The notes under the pieces: model-generated
The model's input: only the letters and a program-made list of their open reading frames with translations
Databases searched by the model: none
What the model was told of the DNA's origin: nothing
Translations under genes and position numbers: made by a program
DNA from: Pseudidiomarina tainanensis
GTDB lineage: Bacteria; Pseudomonadota; Gammaproteobacteria; Enterobacterales; Alteromonadaceae
Assembly: GCF_004214835.1 (NCBI RefSeq)
Contig: NZ_PIQJ01000002.1
Location: 186,001-250,000, forward strand
Length of the DNA stretch: 64,000 bases
Direction: 5' to 3'
Shown: positions 42,737 to 54,077 of the stretch, in pieces
Layout of the letters: each line of letters begins with the position of its first letter
How positions within the stretch are numbered: position 1 is the first letter of the stretch

Positions 42737-43633
42737 ATGAGCGAGACAACACCTGAGCAAACCGCATTAGAACAGTGGCAAGAACGCGGCCGCAAGGCAT
42801 GGCGGTTCTTGAAATATTTTAGTAAGCGCTGTCTGGATGATCGCGTGACTATTGTTGCGGGACATTTAACCTTTGTCAGCATGCTGGCACTGGTGCCGTT
42901 ATTAGTGGTGATGTTCTCGGTGTTCTCTGCATTCCCAATGTTCGAACAACTTAAAGAAGAATTGGAAAAATTATTATTTGCCAATTTATTGCCGACATCC
43001 GGCGAAGTGATTAGCGAATATTTAAATCAGTTTGTCAGCAACGTGTCGAAAATGACCACGGTTGGCGTCATCTTTGTGATTGTGGTGGCGGTGAACTTGA
43101 TCAGCACCATTGACGCCACGATGAACCGTATTTGGCGCAATCATAAACGTCGACGCATGGTCGTGGCACTCGCCGTGTACTGGATGATATTAACCCTCGG
43201 CCCCATTTTAATGGGCTCGGGTATGGCCGTCACATCGTATGTGATTTCGTTGACCGCCGCCGCGGAAGTTTACGTGTCTGGTGTGCGCACCACCTTGCTA
43301 AGCTTGGTGCCCATTGTCACGTCGTTAGTCGCCTTCATGCTGTTGTACATTATGATGCCAAACCGTATAGTGCGCGCCCGTCATGCGTTTTGGGGGGCTT
43401 TGTTGGCCGCTATTCTATTCGAACTCAGTAAAAGCGGATTCGCTGCCTATATCACGGCATTTCCGAGTTATCAGGCGATTTATGGCGCGCTTGCCGCGAT
43501 ACCTATCTTACTACTTTGGATATTTGTCTCGTGGAATATCGTGCTGGTGGGGGCTGAACTCACTGCCAGTATTGAAGAGTTCTTTCAACCACCCGAAACA
43601 GATTCTGAAGATAAACCCGAAGGAAGTGAATGA
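42737..43633 (+). CDS. yihY: YihY/UPF0761 family inner-membrane protein
   Basis: A multi-pass membrane protein of the BrkB/YihY family with about six helices. Matching strings are [56 protein letters not shown] and [19 protein letters not shown], each read in parts. The frame opens at 42704, but the ATG at 42737 follows a GAGAG site and gives 298 residues, closer to the E. coli protein. It overlaps dtd by ATGA, the same yihY-dtd-yiiD order as in E. coli. It is not the RNase BN it was once named for. Confidence 0.93.
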   Translation: MSETTPEQTALEQWQERGRKAWRFLKYFSKRCLDDRVTIVAGHLTFVSMLALVPLLVVMFSVFSAFPMFEQLKEELEKLLFANLLPTSGEVISEYLNQFVSNVSKMTTVGVIFVIVVAVNLISTIDATMNRIWRNHKRRRMVVALAVYWMILTLGPILMGSGMAVTSYVISLTAAAEVYVSGVRTTLLSLVPIVTSLVAFMLLYIMMPNRIVRARHAFWGALLAAILFELSKSGFAAYITAFPSYQAIYGALAAIPILLLWIFVSWNIVLVGAELTASIEEFFQPPETDSEDKPEGSE

Positions 43634-44079
43634 AAGCATTAATTCAACGTGTCAGTGAGGCTTCGGTCACCGTTGCTGGTGAGTGTATTGGCGCAATTGG
43701 ACAAGGCCTGTTAGTGTTGCTTGGCATTGATAAAGACGACACCCATGATGATGTTGCCAAACTCGCGAGCAAAGTTGCCGGCTATCGCATATTTGCCGAT
43801 GCCGACGACAAGATGAATTTGAGTGTGCACGATATTAACGGCGGCGTGTTAGTCGTTTCTCAATTTACTTTAGCCGCTGATACCCAATCGGGACGGCGTC
43901 CAAGCTTTTCGTCGGCAGCGCCGCCGAGTCACGCAGAGCCACTCTATTTGGCATTTGTCGATGCGCTCCAAAAAATTGGACTCGAAACAGCCACTGGAGA
44001 GTTTGGCGCCGATATGAAAGTTGCGTTGGTGAACGATGGACCGGTAACCTTCATGCTGCATTCCAACAACAAGGGTTAA
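43630..44079 (+). CDS. dtd: D-aminoacyl-tRNA deacylase
   Basis: A 149-residue Dtd that hydrolyses D-aminoacyl-tRNAs as translational quality control. Signatures are [15 protein letters not shown] at the N-terminus, the catalytic-site [17 protein letters not shown] near 77 and the cross-subunit NDGPVTFML near 136. Overlap with the yihY stop (ATGA) indicates coupling, and the next gene starts two bases after its stop. Confidence 0.97.
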   Translation: MKALIQRVSEASVTVAGECIGAIGQGLLVLLGIDKDDTHDDVAKLASKVAGYRIFADADDKMNLSVHDINGGVLVVSQFTLAADTQSGRRPSFSSAAPPSHAEPLYLAFVDALQKIGLETATGEFGADMKVALVNDGPVTFMLHSNNKG

Positions 44080-44081
44080 CT

Positions 44082-44987
44082 ATGTACCGTGTTATCGCGC
44101 CGGAAACGCCGGAACAGCTCGCTTCGTATTACGACTTGCGATGGCGAGTATTACGCGAACCGTTTCAACGACCACGTGGTTCTGAACAGGATGAATACGA
44201 TCAAGTCGGCTATCACCGCATGGTGGTTAATAGCGCTGGACAAGCAGTTGCGGTCGGGCGTCTTCATTTTAATAGCCCAGATGAAGGTCAGATTCGCTTT
44301 ATGGCGTCAGCGCCTGAGCATCGTGGCGAGGGCCATGGCGTTGCGATTGTTTATGAGCTCGAGAAAGTAGCCCGTGCAGAGGGTGCCAAACACATTGTGA
44401 TTAATTCGCGTGATAACACACTGGGGTTCTATATTAAGTGTGGTTATGAGGTGGTTGAAGAAGGCGATACGGTAAAAAATCCGCAGGCGGAACATCAGCT
44501 GAGAAAGACGTTGACCGAGTTTAACCGTATTATTTATCGCCCGGATTGGTGCCAAGAACTTGAAACCACTTGGCATAGTGAAATTCCGATTTCCGAAACA
44601 ATGGGGATTAGGATTACCCAATATACCGGACGTGAATTTGAAACAACGGCGACCTTGTCGCGCAATATTAACGTGCATGGCACTATGTTTGCCGGCAGTA
44701 TTTATTCATTGGCGACCTTGACGTGCTGGGGGTTATTGCATTTACAATTGCGCGAACGGCAGTTGCACGGCGCAGTCGTATTGGCCGATGGTCAAATTCA
44801 CTACCACAAACCGGTCAGCCGAGAACCGCGCGCCATTGCTCGATTGTCAGCGATGACAGGGGATTTATCGGCACTTACATTGGGTAAAAATGCGCGCGCT
44901 ACGCTAAAGTCACAAGTATTTGATGGTGATAAACCCGTTGCTGAATTTACTGGCCAGTTTGTCGTGCTCGCGAAAAAAGAAAAATAA
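44082..44987 (+). CDS. Bifunctional GNAT acetyltransferase / YiiD-type hotdog thioesterase
   Basis: A 301-residue two-domain protein. Residues about 1-145 are a GNAT fold (RWRVLREPFQRPRGSEQDEYD, MASAPEHRGEGHGVAIVYELEK with the acetyl-CoA loop, NTLGFYIKCGYEV). Residues about 155-300 are a YiiD_C putative thioesterase of hotdog type (HGTMFAGSIYSLATLTCWGLL). The arrangement and position after yihY-dtd match E. coli yiiD (fabY-like proposals exist for such proteins). The substrate is not established. Confidence 0.88.
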   Translation: MYRVIAPETPEQLASYYDLRWRVLREPFQRPRGSEQDEYDQVGYHRMVVNSAGQAVAVGRLHFNSPDEGQIRFMASAPEHRGEGHGVAIVYELEKVARAEGAKHIVINSRDNTLGFYIKCGYEVVEEGDTVKNPQAEHQLRKTLTEFNRIIYRPDWCQELETTWHSEIPISETMGIRITQYTGREFETTATLSRNINVHGTMFAGSIYSLATLTCWGLLHLQLRERQLHGAVVLADGQIHYHKPVSREPRAIARLSAMTGDLSALTLGKNARATLKSQVFDGDKPVAEFTGQFVVLAKKEK

Positions 44988-45000
44988 GAAGGACGTTAAC

Positions 45001-45249
45001 ATGAGTGATAATTTATCCGCCCAGCAGTTGTTACGTATTCGAAGTAAGCTTGAAGCGGTTGTCAATGAACAACCTGGGACTCGTCAGGCGCAAAGTGCTG
45101 ACGCTGCTTTACAGCGCATGCGTAGCGGCGAATATGGCTACTGTATTGAGTGTGGTGAGGAGATTTCAGCGGCACGTTTGGCCGCGAAGCCTGACGTCGC
45201 ATTATGTGTCGACTGCCAGGCTTTAAAAGACGAAGAAGAGGACGCTTAA
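45001..45249 (+). CDS. DksA/TraR-type C4 zinc-finger protein
   Basis: An 82-residue protein from the ATG at 45001 (AGAAGGA ribosome-binding site). The frame extends upstream into the previous gene but that part is not protein-like. A helical N-terminus is followed by a C4 zinc finger [10 protein letters not shown]...ALCVDCQ with four Cys (about 47-71). It is shorter than DksA (about 151) and lacks the long coiled coil, resembling YbiI/TraR-like proteins that contact RNA polymerase. Its last four codons and stop lie in a perfect palindrome shared with the end of hutH. Confidence 0.85.
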   Translation: MSDNLSAQQLLRIRSKLEAVVNEQPGTRQAQSADAALQRMRSGEYGYCIECGEEISAARLAAKPDVALCVDCQALKDEEEDA

Positions 45250-45258
45250 GCGTCCTCA
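45239..45258. repeat. Perfect 20-bp palindrome spanning two convergent stop codons
   Basis: GAGGACGCTTAAGCGTCCTC is fully self-complementary. On each strand it encodes Glu-Asp-Ala-stop, so the DksA-like protein and HutH both end in EDA. Either strand can fold into a hairpin, but there is no T-run, so it is not a standard terminator. Confidence 0.9.
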
Positions 45259-46787
45259 AGTACTGCCCCTTCTTGCACTAAGTTGTGCAACTTACCTTGT
45301 TCAATCAAAGTCCCAATAGCGGCAATATCCGGCGCAAAGTAACGGTCTTGGTCGTAAAAGCCAACTTGCGCGCGAACCCGTGCATGCGCTTCTTCAATTG
45401 CCGGTGCAGCTTTTAGCGGACGTCGGAAATCTAAACCTTGCGCCGCTTCCAATAGCTCAATCGCCACAATGTCACGAATATTACGTGCGATATCGGTTAA
45501 CCGACGCGCCGCAAAGGTTGCCATGGATACGTGATCTTCTTGGTTTGCCGAGGTCGGTAAACTATCTACTGACGCTGGATGCGCGAGCGTCTTGTTTTCT
45601 GACGCTAATGCCGCAGCAGTTACCTGCGCCAGCATAAATCCAGAATTCACGCCGCCGTCGTTGACCAAAAATGGCGGTAAGTTACTCAAGTGATGGTCAA
45701 TTAACAAAGCGCTACGGCGCTCAGACAACGCACCAATTTCACTTGCAGCAATCGCCAGAATATCCGCAGCCATCGCTACCGGCTCAGCATGGAAGTTGCC
45801 GCCAGAAATAATGTCACCGTTATCGCTAAATACCAGCGGGTTATCAGTCACACCATTGGCTTCACGCACAAGAATTTGGCTAGCGTGTTGTAGTTGATCG
45901 AACACGGCACCCATCACTTGTGGCTGACAGCGCAATGAATACGGATCTTGTACCTTTTCACAGTCCACATGCGCCGCAGCAATTTCAGAGCTATCACCCA
46001 ATAATTGACGGAAACTTTGCGCCACCGCAATTTGCCCCGGTTGACCGCGTACTGCGTGAATACGCGCATCAAATGGTGAACGAGAGCCCATTGCCGCCTC
46101 TACCGCCATCGCACCGGTGACCAATGCTGCATTGAACACCCGTTCAATTTGGAATAAGCCATGCAGCGCCAGCGCGGTTGATGCCTGGGTGCCGTTGAGT
46201 AACGCCAAACCTTCTTTTGGTGCGAGGGCGCTCAGTGGCTTCAAACCAAGTTTCGCCATCCCTTCAACAGCCGGATAAATTTTGCCTTCCACGCGCACTT
46301 GGCCTTCACCAAGCAAGGGTAATACAAGGTGAGCCAACGGCGCTAAGTCGCCCGATGCGCCCACTGAGCCTTTACTCGGCACACATGGGTACACTTCGTT
46401 GTTGAGTAACTCAATCAGCGCATCAATGACCTCTTGGCGAACACCCGAGAAGCCGCGGCTGAGTGAATTAATTTTCAGTAACAACATCAAACGCACCACG
46501 GTATCGTCCATGAGTTCCTGCGTACCGGCAGCGTGCGATAACACGATGCGACGCTGCAAGTCTTCCAGTTTTTCTGGCGGAATCCGAGTATTGGCCAGCA
46601 AGCCAAAACCGGTATTGATGCCGTAAACGACTTTGCCTTTAGCGAGTACGTCGGCAACGGTTTGGTGCGAGCGCGCAATGACGGCAGCGGCATCGGCGTG
46701 CAACGTCACATGCTTTGGCTCCTGCCACCATTGACGTAACTGCGAAAGACTTAACGTGCCAGGTTGCAACTCAAATACATCACTCAT
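45246..46787 (-). CDS. hutH: Histidine ammonia-lyase
   Basis: A 513-residue enzyme converting histidine to urocanate and ammonia, the first step of the hut pathway. The MIO cofactor triad Ala-Ser-Gly is in [14 protein letters not shown] (residues 144-146). Other motifs are YGINTGFG near 55 and [18 protein letters not shown] read in parts. It ends in a palindrome shared with the convergent zinc-finger gene. It starts at the base after the hutU stop, so it is the third gene of hutC-hutU-hutH. Confidence 0.97.
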   Translation of the reverse strand: MSDVFELQPGTLSLSQLRQWWQEPKHVTLHADAAAVIARSHQTVADVLAKGKVVYGINTGFGLLANTRIPPEKLEDLQRRIVLSHAAGTQELMDDTVVRLMLLLKINSLSRGFSGVRQEVIDALIELLNNEVYPCVPSKGSVGASGDLAPLAHLVLPLLGEGQVRVEGKIYPAVEGMAKLGLKPLSALAPKEGLALLNGTQASTALALHGLFQIERVFNAALVTGAMAVEAAMGSRSPFDARIHAVRGQPGQIAVAQSFRQLLGDSSEIAAAHVDCEKVQDPYSLRCQPQVMGAVFDQLQHASQILVREANGVTDNPLVFSDNGDIISGGNFHAEPVAMAADILAIAASEIGALSERRSALLIDHHLSNLPPFLVNDGGVNSGFMLAQVTAAALASENKTLAHPASVDSLPTSANQEDHVSMATFAARRLTDIARNIRDIVAIELLEAAQGLDFRRPLKAAPAIEEAHARVRAQVGFYDQDRYFAPDIAAIGTLIEQGKLHNLVQEGAVLEDA

Positions 46788-48464
46788 TTATTTGCCCTCC
46801 AGCATTGGTAAATCTAAGCCTTGTTCGCGTGCACAGTCTTTGGCAATGTCATAGCCAGCATCGGCATGGCGCATCACGCCCGTACCCGGATCATTCCACA
46901 GCACGCGACTTAAACGTTGATCCGCCGCGTCAGTACCGTCGGCAACAATCACGACGCCAGAATGCTGTGAGTAACCCATGCCAACACCACCACCGTGATG
47001 CAGGCTGACCCAGGTGGCACCGCCAGCGGTATTTAATAGGGCGTTTAGTAATGGCCAATCAGAGACCGCATCAGAACCGTCGAGCATACTTTCGGTTTCA
47101 CGGTTCGGGCTCGCCACTGAACCTGAATCAAGGTGATCACGACCAATCACAATCGGCGCTTTTAGTTCACCGCTTTTCACCATCTCGTTAAAGGCTCGCG
47201 CAATACGCGCACGGTCTTTCAAACCAATCCAGCAAATACGTGCCGGCAAGCCTTGGAAGCTAATACGCTCGCGCGCCATGTCTAGCCAGTTGTGCAGATG
47301 GGGATCATCTGGAATCAGTTCTTTCACCTTGGCATCGGTTTTGTAGATATCTTCTGGGTCACCTGAGAGTGCCACCCAGCGGAATGGACCGATGCCTTGA
47401 CAGAATAACGGCCGAATATACGCAGGGACGAAACCTGGGAAATCAAATGCGTGATCAACACCGACGTCTTTCGCCATTTGGCGAATGTTGTTGCCGTAAT
47501 CTAACGTGGCAGCACCGCGTTCTTGGAGCGTTAACATGGCGCGCACTTGTACTGCCATGGATTGCTTAGCCGCTGCGACTGTGCCCGTTGGGTCACTTTC
47601 TTGGCGTTCTAAATACTGCTCGAGCGTCCAGCCTTGCGGCAAATAGCCATGCAACGGATCATGCGCTGAGGTTTGGTCAGTCACCACATCTGGAGTGATA
47701 TTACGCTCAACTAACTCCGCGTAAACATCGGCCGCATTCCCCAGCAAGCCAACCGAAATCGCACGGCCTTCTGCGCGTGCTGTATCAATCAGTTTCAGTG
47801 CTTCGTCTAATGAGGTCGCTTTATGGTCGACATAACGCGTGCGTAAGCGAAAATCGATGCGCGTTTCATCCACATCAACAGCCAACATGCTATAGCCCGC
47901 CATGGTGGCTGCCAACGGCTGCGCACCACCCATGCCACCAAGGCCACCCGTCAGTATCCAACGGCCTTTGGTATTACCATCAAAATGTTGACGCGCTACT
48001 GAAACGAATGTTTCGTAGGTACCTTGCACAATGCCTTGCGAGCCGATGTAAATCCACGAACCGGCCGTCATTTGGCCGTACATCATTAAGCCCTTTTTAT
48101 CGAGCTCGTTGAAGTGTTCCCAGTTAGCCCACTCAGGTACTAAGTTTGAGTTGGCAATCAACACCCGTGGCGCATCTTCATGCGTTGGGAATACGCCCAC
48201 AGGTTTGCCGGATTGTACCAATAAGGTTTCGGTTGGTTTTAAGCGCTCGAGAACTTCCACAATTTTGTCGAATGCTTCCCAGCTACGTGCAGCACGGCCA
48301 ATACCGCCATACACCACTAATGCTTGCGGGTGTTCAGCAACCTCATCGTCGAGGTTATTCATGAGCATCCGTTTGGCAGCTTCAATCTGCCAGTTTGCCG
48401 TGGTGAGCTCAGCACCACGATCAGCGCGAATCTTGCGGCTTTTATCTAAGCGGGTAAAACTCAT
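46788..48464 (-). CDS. hutU: Urocanate hydratase
   Basis: A 558-residue urocanase, the second hut step (urocanate to imidazolonepropionate), which uses tightly bound NAD+. Diagnostic strings are [18 protein letters not shown] near 48, the Gly-rich [21 protein letters not shown] near 170, [17 protein letters not shown] near 260 and [15 protein letters not shown] near 455. It lies between hutC and hutH with a gap of only 26 bases to hutC. Confidence 0.97.
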   Translation of the reverse strand: MSFTRLDKSRKIRADRGAELTTANWQIEAAKRMLMNNLDDEVAEHPQALVVYGGIGRAARSWEAFDKIVEVLERLKPTETLLVQSGKPVGVFPTHEDAPRVLIANSNLVPEWANWEHFNELDKKGLMMYGQMTAGSWIYIGSQGIVQGTYETFVSVARQHFDGNTKGRWILTGGLGGMGGAQPLAATMAGYSMLAVDVDETRIDFRLRTRYVDHKATSLDEALKLIDTARAEGRAISVGLLGNAADVYAELVERNITPDVVTDQTSAHDPLHGYLPQGWTLEQYLERQESDPTGTVAAAKQSMAVQVRAMLTLQERGAATLDYGNNIRQMAKDVGVDHAFDFPGFVPAYIRPLFCQGIGPFRWVALSGDPEDIYKTDAKVKELIPDDPHLHNWLDMARERISFQGLPARICWIGLKDRARIARAFNEMVKSGELKAPIVIGRDHLDSGSVASPNRETESMLDGSDAVSDWPLLNALLNTAGGATWVSLHHGGGVGMGYSQHSGVVIVADGTDAADQRLSRVLWNDPGTGVMRHADAGYDIAKDCAREQGLDLPMLEGK

Positions 48465-48490
48465 CTGTTGATCCTTTCTTTTAACTGCGT

Positions 48491-49189
48491 TTAAGCTTTA
48501 AACGTTAAATGGCCACCCAGCACAAAGCGAGAGCCTGGGTGCGTCAATACTGCATAAGTCACCACACCGGCATCGCTCCATGTGCGACGAACAATACGTA
48601 AACATGGCTCTGGTTTGGCTAACTCAAGCCATTCGCAAACATGTGTGCTCGGGGTCACCGCTTCAATTTGGTGACTTGCTTCGGTCAGTGGTGCCACGGC
48701 ACTTAAATATTCATGCGGTGTAATTTGGCGAAAATCTTGCTTTAAATAATCGGTCGCAACGGCAGGGTTCACATAGCGTTCTTCAACTTGCACTGGCAAA
48801 CCGTTTTCTAAATGGGTAATCACCGAATAGAACACCGGTGTTTCCGGTTCAACCTGAAGTTGCTCAGCTACCTGCAAACTCGCTGGTACTTGCCTGAGAA
48901 CGTGCACATGTGCCTCATAATCATGCTGGCGAGCACGAATTTCATCGGCAATGTTGCGAATGGCCATAAACGAGGTTTGCGATTTTAGCGGCGCAACATA
49001 GGTGCCCGAGCCTTTCGAGCGAATCACCAATCCTTCGTCCGCCAATTCCTGCAAAGCGCGGCGTGCGGTCATCCGACTGACTTTAAATTGAATCGCCAGC
49101 GCATTTTCAGAACTCACTGGGTGGTTTTCCGGCCACTCGCCCGACGCTATTTTGCTGTAAATATGCTGTTTGATTTTGGAAAATTTCAC
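48491..49189 (-). CDS. hutC: Histidine utilisation repressor HutC (GntR family)
   Basis: A GntR/HutC regulator, 232 residues if it begins at the GTG at 49189 ([14 protein letters not shown]), which matches family N-termini. An in-frame ATG at 49261 would add 24 residues that do not look conserved. The winged HTH covers about 1-70 ([28 protein letters not shown] in parts). The C-terminal UTRA ligand domain (about 90-230) binds urocanate in relatives. The palindrome TTGTATATACAA upstream fits a HutC operator, so it should control both itself with hutUH and the divergent hutI. Confidence 0.9.
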   Translation of the reverse strand: MKFSKIKQHIYSKIASGEWPENHPVSSENALAIQFKVSRMTARRALQELADEGLVIRSKGSGTYVAPLKSQTSFMAIRNIADEIRARQHDYEAHVHVLRQVPASLQVAEQLQVEPETPVFYSVITHLENGLPVQVEERYVNPAVATDYLKQDFRQITPHEYLSAVAPLTEASHQIEAVTPSTHVCEWLELAKPEPCLRIVRRTWSDAGVVTYAVLTHPGSRFVLGGHLTFKA

Positions 49190-49293
49190 GAGCGTTCTAC
49201 CTATGTGATTATCGCATTGGCTACCATGGGCAGCGGCTGTGATGAAATCATTCAGACTCATGCTAGAGTGTGATAGAGTGTAGTCATCTTTAA

Positions 49294-49305
49294 TTGTATA
49301 TACAA
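49294..49305. promoter_or_regulatory. HutC operator between hutC and hutI
   Basis: TTGTATATACAA is a perfect 12-bp palindrome fitting the TGTATATACA core bound by HutC-type GntR repressors. It lies 21 bases before the hutI ATG and about 105 bases upstream of hutC. Confidence 0.75.
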
Positions 49306-49326
49306 GTTGTCAGCGGGAGAATTTTT

Positions 49327-50529
49327 ATGACAGCAACCATGCAGCGCCTCGAAAATGTCCGCCTTGCCACCATGACTGGTGAGGGCTACGGACTTATAGA
49401 TGACGGCGTGATTGTGTTCGATCACGAGCAGATTCATTTCGCTGGCAAGCGCAACGAAGCGCCTGACGTGACCGCTGAAATTATTGATGGCCAGGGTGGC
49501 TTAGTCACGCCCGGGTTGATTGACTGTCATACCCATTTAGTCTGGGCCGGTTCGCGCGCTGATGAGTTTGCCAAGCGCCTGCACGGTGTCAGCTATGCCG
49601 AGATTGCCGCCCAAGGTGGAGGCATCGCAGCGACGGTTCGAGCAACACGCGCGGCTTCAGAACACGATCTGGTTAAGGTGACGATACCTCGCTTACAAGC
49701 GCTAGTGCGCGAAGGCGTGACGACGGTTGAGATCAAGTCAGGCTATGGCTTGAGCCTTGAAGATGAGCGCAAGCAGCTACGGGCAGCGCGTCAACTTGCT
49801 GAATTAATGCCGGTATCCGTACAAACCACGTTGCTGGCGGCCCATGCGGTGCCGCCGGAATACAAAGACCAAGCTGATGCGTACATTGATACGGTAGTTG
49901 AATCTATTATCCCAACTTTGGCAGCCGAAGGCTTAGCCGATGCAGTCGACGCATTTTGTGAATCCGTTGGTTTTACTTCGGCGCAAACCGAACGCGTCTT
50001 TCAAGCGGCGCAAGCGGCTGGCATTCCGGTGAAGCTACATGCTGAACAGCTGAGTAATCAACACGGCAGTGCGCTGGCAGCGCGCTATCAAGCACTCTCC
50101 TGTGACCATCTGGAATATTTAGATGAAGCTGGTGTACAAGCAATGGCTCAAGCTGGCACCGTTGCCGTATTGCTTCCAGGTGCATTTTATTTTCTACGAG
50201 AAACCAAACAACCGCCATTACAGTTGCTACGCGACTACAACGTACCGATTGCCGTATCGACCGACGCCAATCCAGGCACCTCGCCTATTCTGAGTCTTCA
50301 GCTGATGCTACAAATGGCGGCGACATTATTCCGCATGACACCAGAAGAATGTTTGCGTGGGGTGACCGTGAATGCAGCGCAAGCGCTCGGCTTACGTGAT
50401 CGCGGGCAATTATTTGCTGGTATGCGGGCTGATTTGTGTTTGTGGAACGTCGAGGATCCGGCGGCGCTCACGTATCAGTTTGGTACCAATCCGTTAAGCG
50501 CCTGTTGGTATCAAGGTTCGCGGCGTTGA
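49327..50529 (+). CDS. hutI: Imidazolonepropionase
   Basis: An amidohydrolase of about 400 residues, the third hut step (imidazolonepropionate to formiminoglutamate). Metal and catalytic motifs are [16 protein letters not shown] near 70, [14 protein letters not shown] near 135, [12 protein letters not shown] near 235 and [12 protein letters not shown] near 310. The ATG at 49327 follows a GGGAGA site. An upstream TTG at 49294 lies inside the operator palindrome and is not used. Divergent from hutC; its 3' end overlaps hutG by 19 bases. Confidence 0.95.
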   Translation: MTATMQRLENVRLATMTGEGYGLIDDGVIVFDHEQIHFAGKRNEAPDVTAEIIDGQGGLVTPGLIDCHTHLVWAGSRADEFAKRLHGVSYAEIAAQGGGIAATVRATRAASEHDLVKVTIPRLQALVREGVTTVEIKSGYGLSLEDERKQLRAARQLAELMPVSVQTTLLAAHAVPPEYKDQADAYIDTVVESIIPTLAAEGLADAVDAFCESVGFTSAQTERVFQAAQAAGIPVKLHAEQLSNQHGSALAARYQALSCDHLEYLDEAGVQAMAQAGTVAVLLPGAFYFLRETKQPPLQLLRDYNVPIAVSTDANPGTSPILSLQLMLQMAATLFRMTPEECLRGVTVNAAQALGLRDRGQLFAGMRADLCLWNVEDPAALTYQFGTNPLSACWYQGSRR

Positions 50530-51557
50530 AACCCGTGCAGGTAAGCCAGTACTAACTCACTCAAGAGTTGCGCACAGGCCATGTCGCCGGCTTCGCGTCC
50601 AGCGGGGTGCAAGCTCGGCGCCGCTTCGGCTAAATGCAGATAGCGCGTACGCGGTAAGCTGGCTAAGGTTTCCACCAAACTATATCCATGTGCGACACTC
50701 AAGCCGTTGAAGTTAATCGCGCTAGCGGGCACACCCTGTAGGGCGTCCACATCAATCTCGATGCCTAATGGCACATGCCAGGCTTCCGCTTGCGCGGCAA
50801 TGGCGCTTAGCTCGTTCGACCAATCGTGCGTGTAGAGCTCATGCACACTGCGATAGGTAAATTCTGCATCGGCGAGTTGTTTCAAGCTCTCCGCGTTGTT
50901 CTTACCTTCATGCAGGCCAACCACATGATAATGTTTCAGTGCGCCTTCCATATAGGCATAGCTAAAACCATTGCCGCTGTGGCGCCCTTCACGCGCTCGG
51001 AAATCGGCATGCGGGTCAAGGTTGACGGCACCCACGCTCTCTCCTGAAGCCTGCTGCAACGAGGTCAGCAATGGGTAGGCATTATTGTGACCGCCACCAA
51101 CAAGTATGACATCAAAACCCGCTTCAAATAGTGGCACTAGCACTTGTTGAACGCGCTGATCGAGGCGCTCACAGAGTTCACGTAACTGCGCTAATTCGCC
51201 GGCATCCGTGTTGCGTAACGCATCCGCTTGTTGCTGTAAGTCGTCACATTGCACTTGCCCAACAAGCAACAACTCGTGGTCGGCGATCATCGGGTTGGAT
51301 TGTAACGCTAACAGGCCTTTTAGCGCCGCTGCATAGGCGTGTTCTGCGCCACCGCGGCCGAGATTCGCACGCGGACCTATTGATTCAGGCACGCCAACAA
51401 TGGCAATACGTTGCCCGCGCTCCCACGCTTGCTGCAAGGCATCATGATAAGCATCAATCGTATCGATTTCGGGTAAACAATGTAGGGTTTGACCGAGACG
51501 AATCTCGCCGCTACGTGGGGTAAACCACGCAGCGGGGTCAATAGAAGTTAAGAACAT
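50511..51557 (-). CDS. hutG: Formimidoylglutamase
   Basis: A 348-residue ureohydrolase (arginase fold) hydrolysing formiminoglutamate to glutamate and formamide, the last step. Mn-binding motifs are [11 protein letters not shown] near 153, [19 protein letters not shown] near 180 and [11 protein letters not shown] near 270. It is convergent with hutI and overlaps its 3' end. It has its own orientation, so a promoter upstream of 51557 is expected. The pathway is complete here: HutH, U, I and G. Confidence 0.93.
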   Translation of the reverse strand: MFLTSIDPAAWFTPRSGEIRLGQTLHCLPEIDTIDAYHDALQQAWERGQRIAIVGVPESIGPRANLGRGGAEHAYAAALKGLLALQSNPMIADHELLLVGQVQCDDLQQQADALRNTDAGELAQLRELCERLDQRVQQVLVPLFEAGFDVILVGGGHNNAYPLLTSLQQASGESVGAVNLDPHADFRAREGRHSGNGFSYAYMEGALKHYHVVGLHEGKNNAESLKQLADAEFTYRSVHELYTHDWSNELSAIAAQAEAWHVPLGIEIDVDALQGVPASAINFNGLSVAHGYSLVETLASLPRTRYLHLAEAAPSLHPAGREAGDMACAQLLSELVLAYLHGFQRREP

Positions 51558-51563
51558 AATAAC

Positions 51564-52049
51564 TTATTCAATGTCGAGTGGTTCTGGTGCAATAATGATG
51601 CCGGTGCTATCGGCGTATAAATGGTCTTCTGGTAAGAAAGTCACGCCACCGAAATTCACTGCAACGTCAACTTCGCCGATGCCATCGTTCGCAGCACCAA
51701 CCGGAATAGAAGCCACCGCCATAATGCCCATATCAAGCTCATCTAGGGCATCCACGTCGCGAACAGCACCATAACAAATGATGCCTTCCCAATCGTTCTC
51801 AAACGCTAAGTCTGCCACAGCGATGTCGACTAGCGCACGACGCGTTGAGCCACCACCGTCTATCAGCAATACTTTGCCGGTTCCTGGCTGTTGCACCACT
51901 TCTTCGATAATGCCTTTGTCTTCGAAGCACTTCACGGTGACCAACTGGCCGCCAAACGAAACCCGACCGCCGTAATGAATGAACATGGGTTCAACCACAT
52001 CGACAAGATCTGGGTATAAATCGCAAAGTTCTGACGTGTTGTATTCCAT
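51564..52049 (-). CDS. rraA: Ribonuclease E activity regulator RraA
   Basis: A 161-residue RraA, which binds RNase E and lowers its activity. The conserved start [21 protein letters not shown] is at 52049. The frame runs upstream to 52244, but that extension overlaps the end of hslU and is not conserved in character. Further motifs are [35 protein letters not shown] and [10 protein letters not shown]. It starts 94 bases from the hslU stop on the same strand and ends 6 bases before the hutG start, so the two may be cotranscribed. Confidence 0.95.
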   Translation of the reverse strand: MEYNTSELCDLYPDLVDVVEPMFIHYGGRVSFGGQLVTVKCFEDKGIIEEVVQQPGTGKVLLIDGGGSTRRALVDIAVADLAFENDWEGIICYGAVRDVDALDELDMGIMAVASIPVGAANDGIGEVDVAVNFGGVTFLPEDHLYADSTGIIIAPEPLDIE

Positions 52050-52143
52050 TGCCGTACCCCGTTCACTGTGACTTAACGTCTTGAATGTTAAAGCACAGTA
52101 TAGCCGCTTCTGCCCAAGTGCAAAAGCGGCGCGGGTCAAGCAA

Positions 52144-53481
52144 TTATAAAATAAACCGGCTGAGGTCTTCGTCTTGTGCCAGTTCACCAAGGTGACGGTC
52201 AACATAGGCCGCATCAATTTCAATGCGTTGGCCATGTAAGTCACTGGCTTTGAAAGAGATTTCTTCCATTAAACGCTCTAAAACGGTGTGTAAACGGCGC
52301 GCACCAATGTTTTCAGTGGTTTCGTTTACTTGGAATGCCGTTTCGGCAATGCGCTGAATACCGTCTTTGGTAAACTCAACTTCAACACCTTCGGTGGCCA
52401 TCAATGCTTTGTACTGGGTGGTTAACGAAGCATTTGGCTCAGTCAAAATACGCACGAAGTCAGAGCTGGTTAATGCTTGTAACTCAACGCGAATCGGCAA
52501 ACGCCCCTGCAATTCTGGAATCAAATCCGATGGCTTCGACATTTGAAACGCACCCGAGGCAATAAACAGAATATGGTCGGTTTTCACCATGCCATGCTTG
52601 GTCGACACCGTGGTACCCTCGACTAATGGTAGCAAGTCACGTTGCACACCTTCGCGAGAAACGTCTGGGCCAGAAACGTCACCGCGCTTACAAATCTTGT
52701 CGATTTCATCTAAGAACACAATGCCGTTTTGCTCAACGGAGTGTAATGCTTGCTCTTTAATATCTTCCGGATTAAGCATTTTTGCGGCTTCTTCTTCAAT
52801 CAGCTGCTTAAACGCATCCTTAATTTTCATTTTCTTCGGTTTTGCTTTGCCACTGCCAATGTTCTGGAACATGCTTTGCAACTGCGAAGTCATTTCTTCC
52901 ATGCCTGGCGGCGCCATAATTTCAACGCCCATTTGAGGGGCACTGATCTCAATTTCAATTTCTTTGTCGTCCAACTGGCCTTCACGTAATTTTTTACGGA
53001 AAGTTTGACGCGTACTCGACTGCTCGCGCGGTTCCTCTTCTTCATCAGCCCAGCCGGTTTTCTTAGCCGGAGGCAACAAGGCATCGAGAATCCGCTCTTC
53101 GGCGGCGTCTTCAGCACGATGACGCACTTTTTGCATCATTTGCTCACGTGTTTGCTTCACTGCGGTATCGGTCAAATCGCGAATGATCGACTCAATTTCC
53201 TTACCAACATAGCCCACTTCGGTGAACTTCGTTGCTTCCACCTTGATAAATGGAGCATTCGCCAGCTTTGCTAAGCGGCGCGCAATTTCAGTTTTACCCA
53301 CACCCGTTGGGCCAATCATCAAAATGTTTTTCGGCGTGACTTCTTGACGTAATTCGTCGTCCAATTGCATCCGGCGCCAGCGGTTACGCAAGGCGACTGC
53401 GACTGCTTTTTTCGCATCGTCTTGGCCGACAATGTGACGGTTCAATTCATCAACAATTTCGCGTGGGGTCATCTCAGACAT
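52144..53481 (-). CDS. hslU: ATP-dependent protease ATPase subunit HslU
   Basis: A 445-residue AAA+ unfoldase partner of HslV. Walker [10 protein letters not shown] is near 57-65, followed by the [14 protein letters not shown] pore loop region and an inserted charged I-domain (about 110-240, with acidic DEEEEPREQ). Walker B is [12 protein letters not shown] near 250, sensor regions follow, and the C-terminal tail ends SRFIL, which docks into HslV. It overlaps hslV by 8 bases. Confidence 0.97.
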   Translation of the reverse strand: MSEMTPREIVDELNRHIVGQDDAKKAVAVALRNRWRRMQLDDELRQEVTPKNILMIGPTGVGKTEIARRLAKLANAPFIKVEATKFTEVGYVGKEIESIIRDLTDTAVKQTREQMMQKVRHRAEDAAEERILDALLPPAKKTGWADEEEEPREQSSTRQTFRKKLREGQLDDKEIEIEISAPQMGVEIMAPPGMEEMTSQLQSMFQNIGSGKAKPKKMKIKDAFKQLIEEEAAKMLNPEDIKEQALHSVEQNGIVFLDEIDKICKRGDVSGPDVSREGVQRDLLPLVEGTTVSTKHGMVKTDHILFIASGAFQMSKPSDLIPELQGRLPIRVELQALTSSDFVRILTEPNASLTTQYKALMATEGVEVEFTKDGIQRIAETAFQVNETTENIGARRLHTVLERLMEEISFKASDLHGQRIEIDAAYVDRHLGELAQDEDLSRFIL

Positions 53482-54010
53482 TGCTTACCGACTCCTGTTC
53501 TTCAATCGTTTGGAAACTGTTGGTGTAGACACAAATGTCGCCTGCAATAGTCAGAGCTTTCTCAACAATCTCACGTGCGCTTAATTCGGTATTTTCCAGT
53601 AATGCAGTTGCCGCAGCCTGTGCGTATGGGCCACCTGAGCCGATCGCAATGAGATCATTTTCTGGCTGCACCACGTCGCCGTTACCAGTAATAATTAAAG
53701 AGGTGTGCTTATCCGCTACCGCCAATAAGGCTTCAAGGCGACGTAAGGCGCGGTCCGTACGCCAATCTTTGGCGAGCTCCACGGCCGCACGCATCAAGTT
53801 GCCTTGATGGGCTTCAAGTTTCTTTTCGAAGCGTTCAAATAAGGTGAAGGCATCGGCAGTACCGCCGGCAAAGCCTGCCAGCACTTGGTTATTGTACAAA
53901 CGGCGCACTTTGCGTGCGTTGCCTTTCATTACGGTGTTGCCAAGGGATACTTGGCCATCGCCACCAATGACAACTTTGTCACCGCGACGGACAGATACGA
54001 TAGTAGTCAC
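53474..54010 (-). CDS. hslV: ATP-dependent protease peptidase subunit HslV
   Basis: A 178-residue proteasome-like peptidase. After removal of Met the catalytic Thr is N-terminal ([23 protein letters not shown]). Other family strings are [29 protein letters not shown] and [16 protein letters not shown]. First gene of the heat-shock operon hslVU, downstream of a sigma-32-like promoter. Confidence 0.97.
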   Translation of the reverse strand: MTTIVSVRRGDKVVIGGDGQVSLGNTVMKGNARKVRRLYNNQVLAGFAGGTADAFTLFERFEKKLEAHQGNLMRAAVELAKDWRTDRALRRLEALLAVADKHTSLIITGNGDVVQPENDLIAIGSGGPYAQAAATALLENTELSAREIVEKALTIAGDICVYTNSFQTIEEQESVSNV

Positions 54011-54040
54011 AAATACGTCCTCTTAGTTGCTATGAACCTG

Positions 54041-54067
54041 TTATGAGGTCGTATTTGTGATTTTCAA
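54041..54067 (-). promoter_or_regulatory. Sigma-32-like heat-shock promoter of hslVU
   Basis: On the minus strand TTGAAA (54067-54062), a 13-base spacer and CCTCATAA (54048-54041) resemble the sigma-32 consensus TTGAAA-N13-CCCCATnT. It ends about 30 bases before the hslV ATG, as expected for a heat-shock protease operon. Confidence 0.65.
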
Positions 54068-54077
54068 TAGGCGGGGA

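Noticed and set aside
42616-42984. 122-residue minus-strand gene over yihY
   Set aside because: Fully antisense to the well-supported yihY start region, Ser/Cys/Arg-rich and without a plausible ribosome-binding site.
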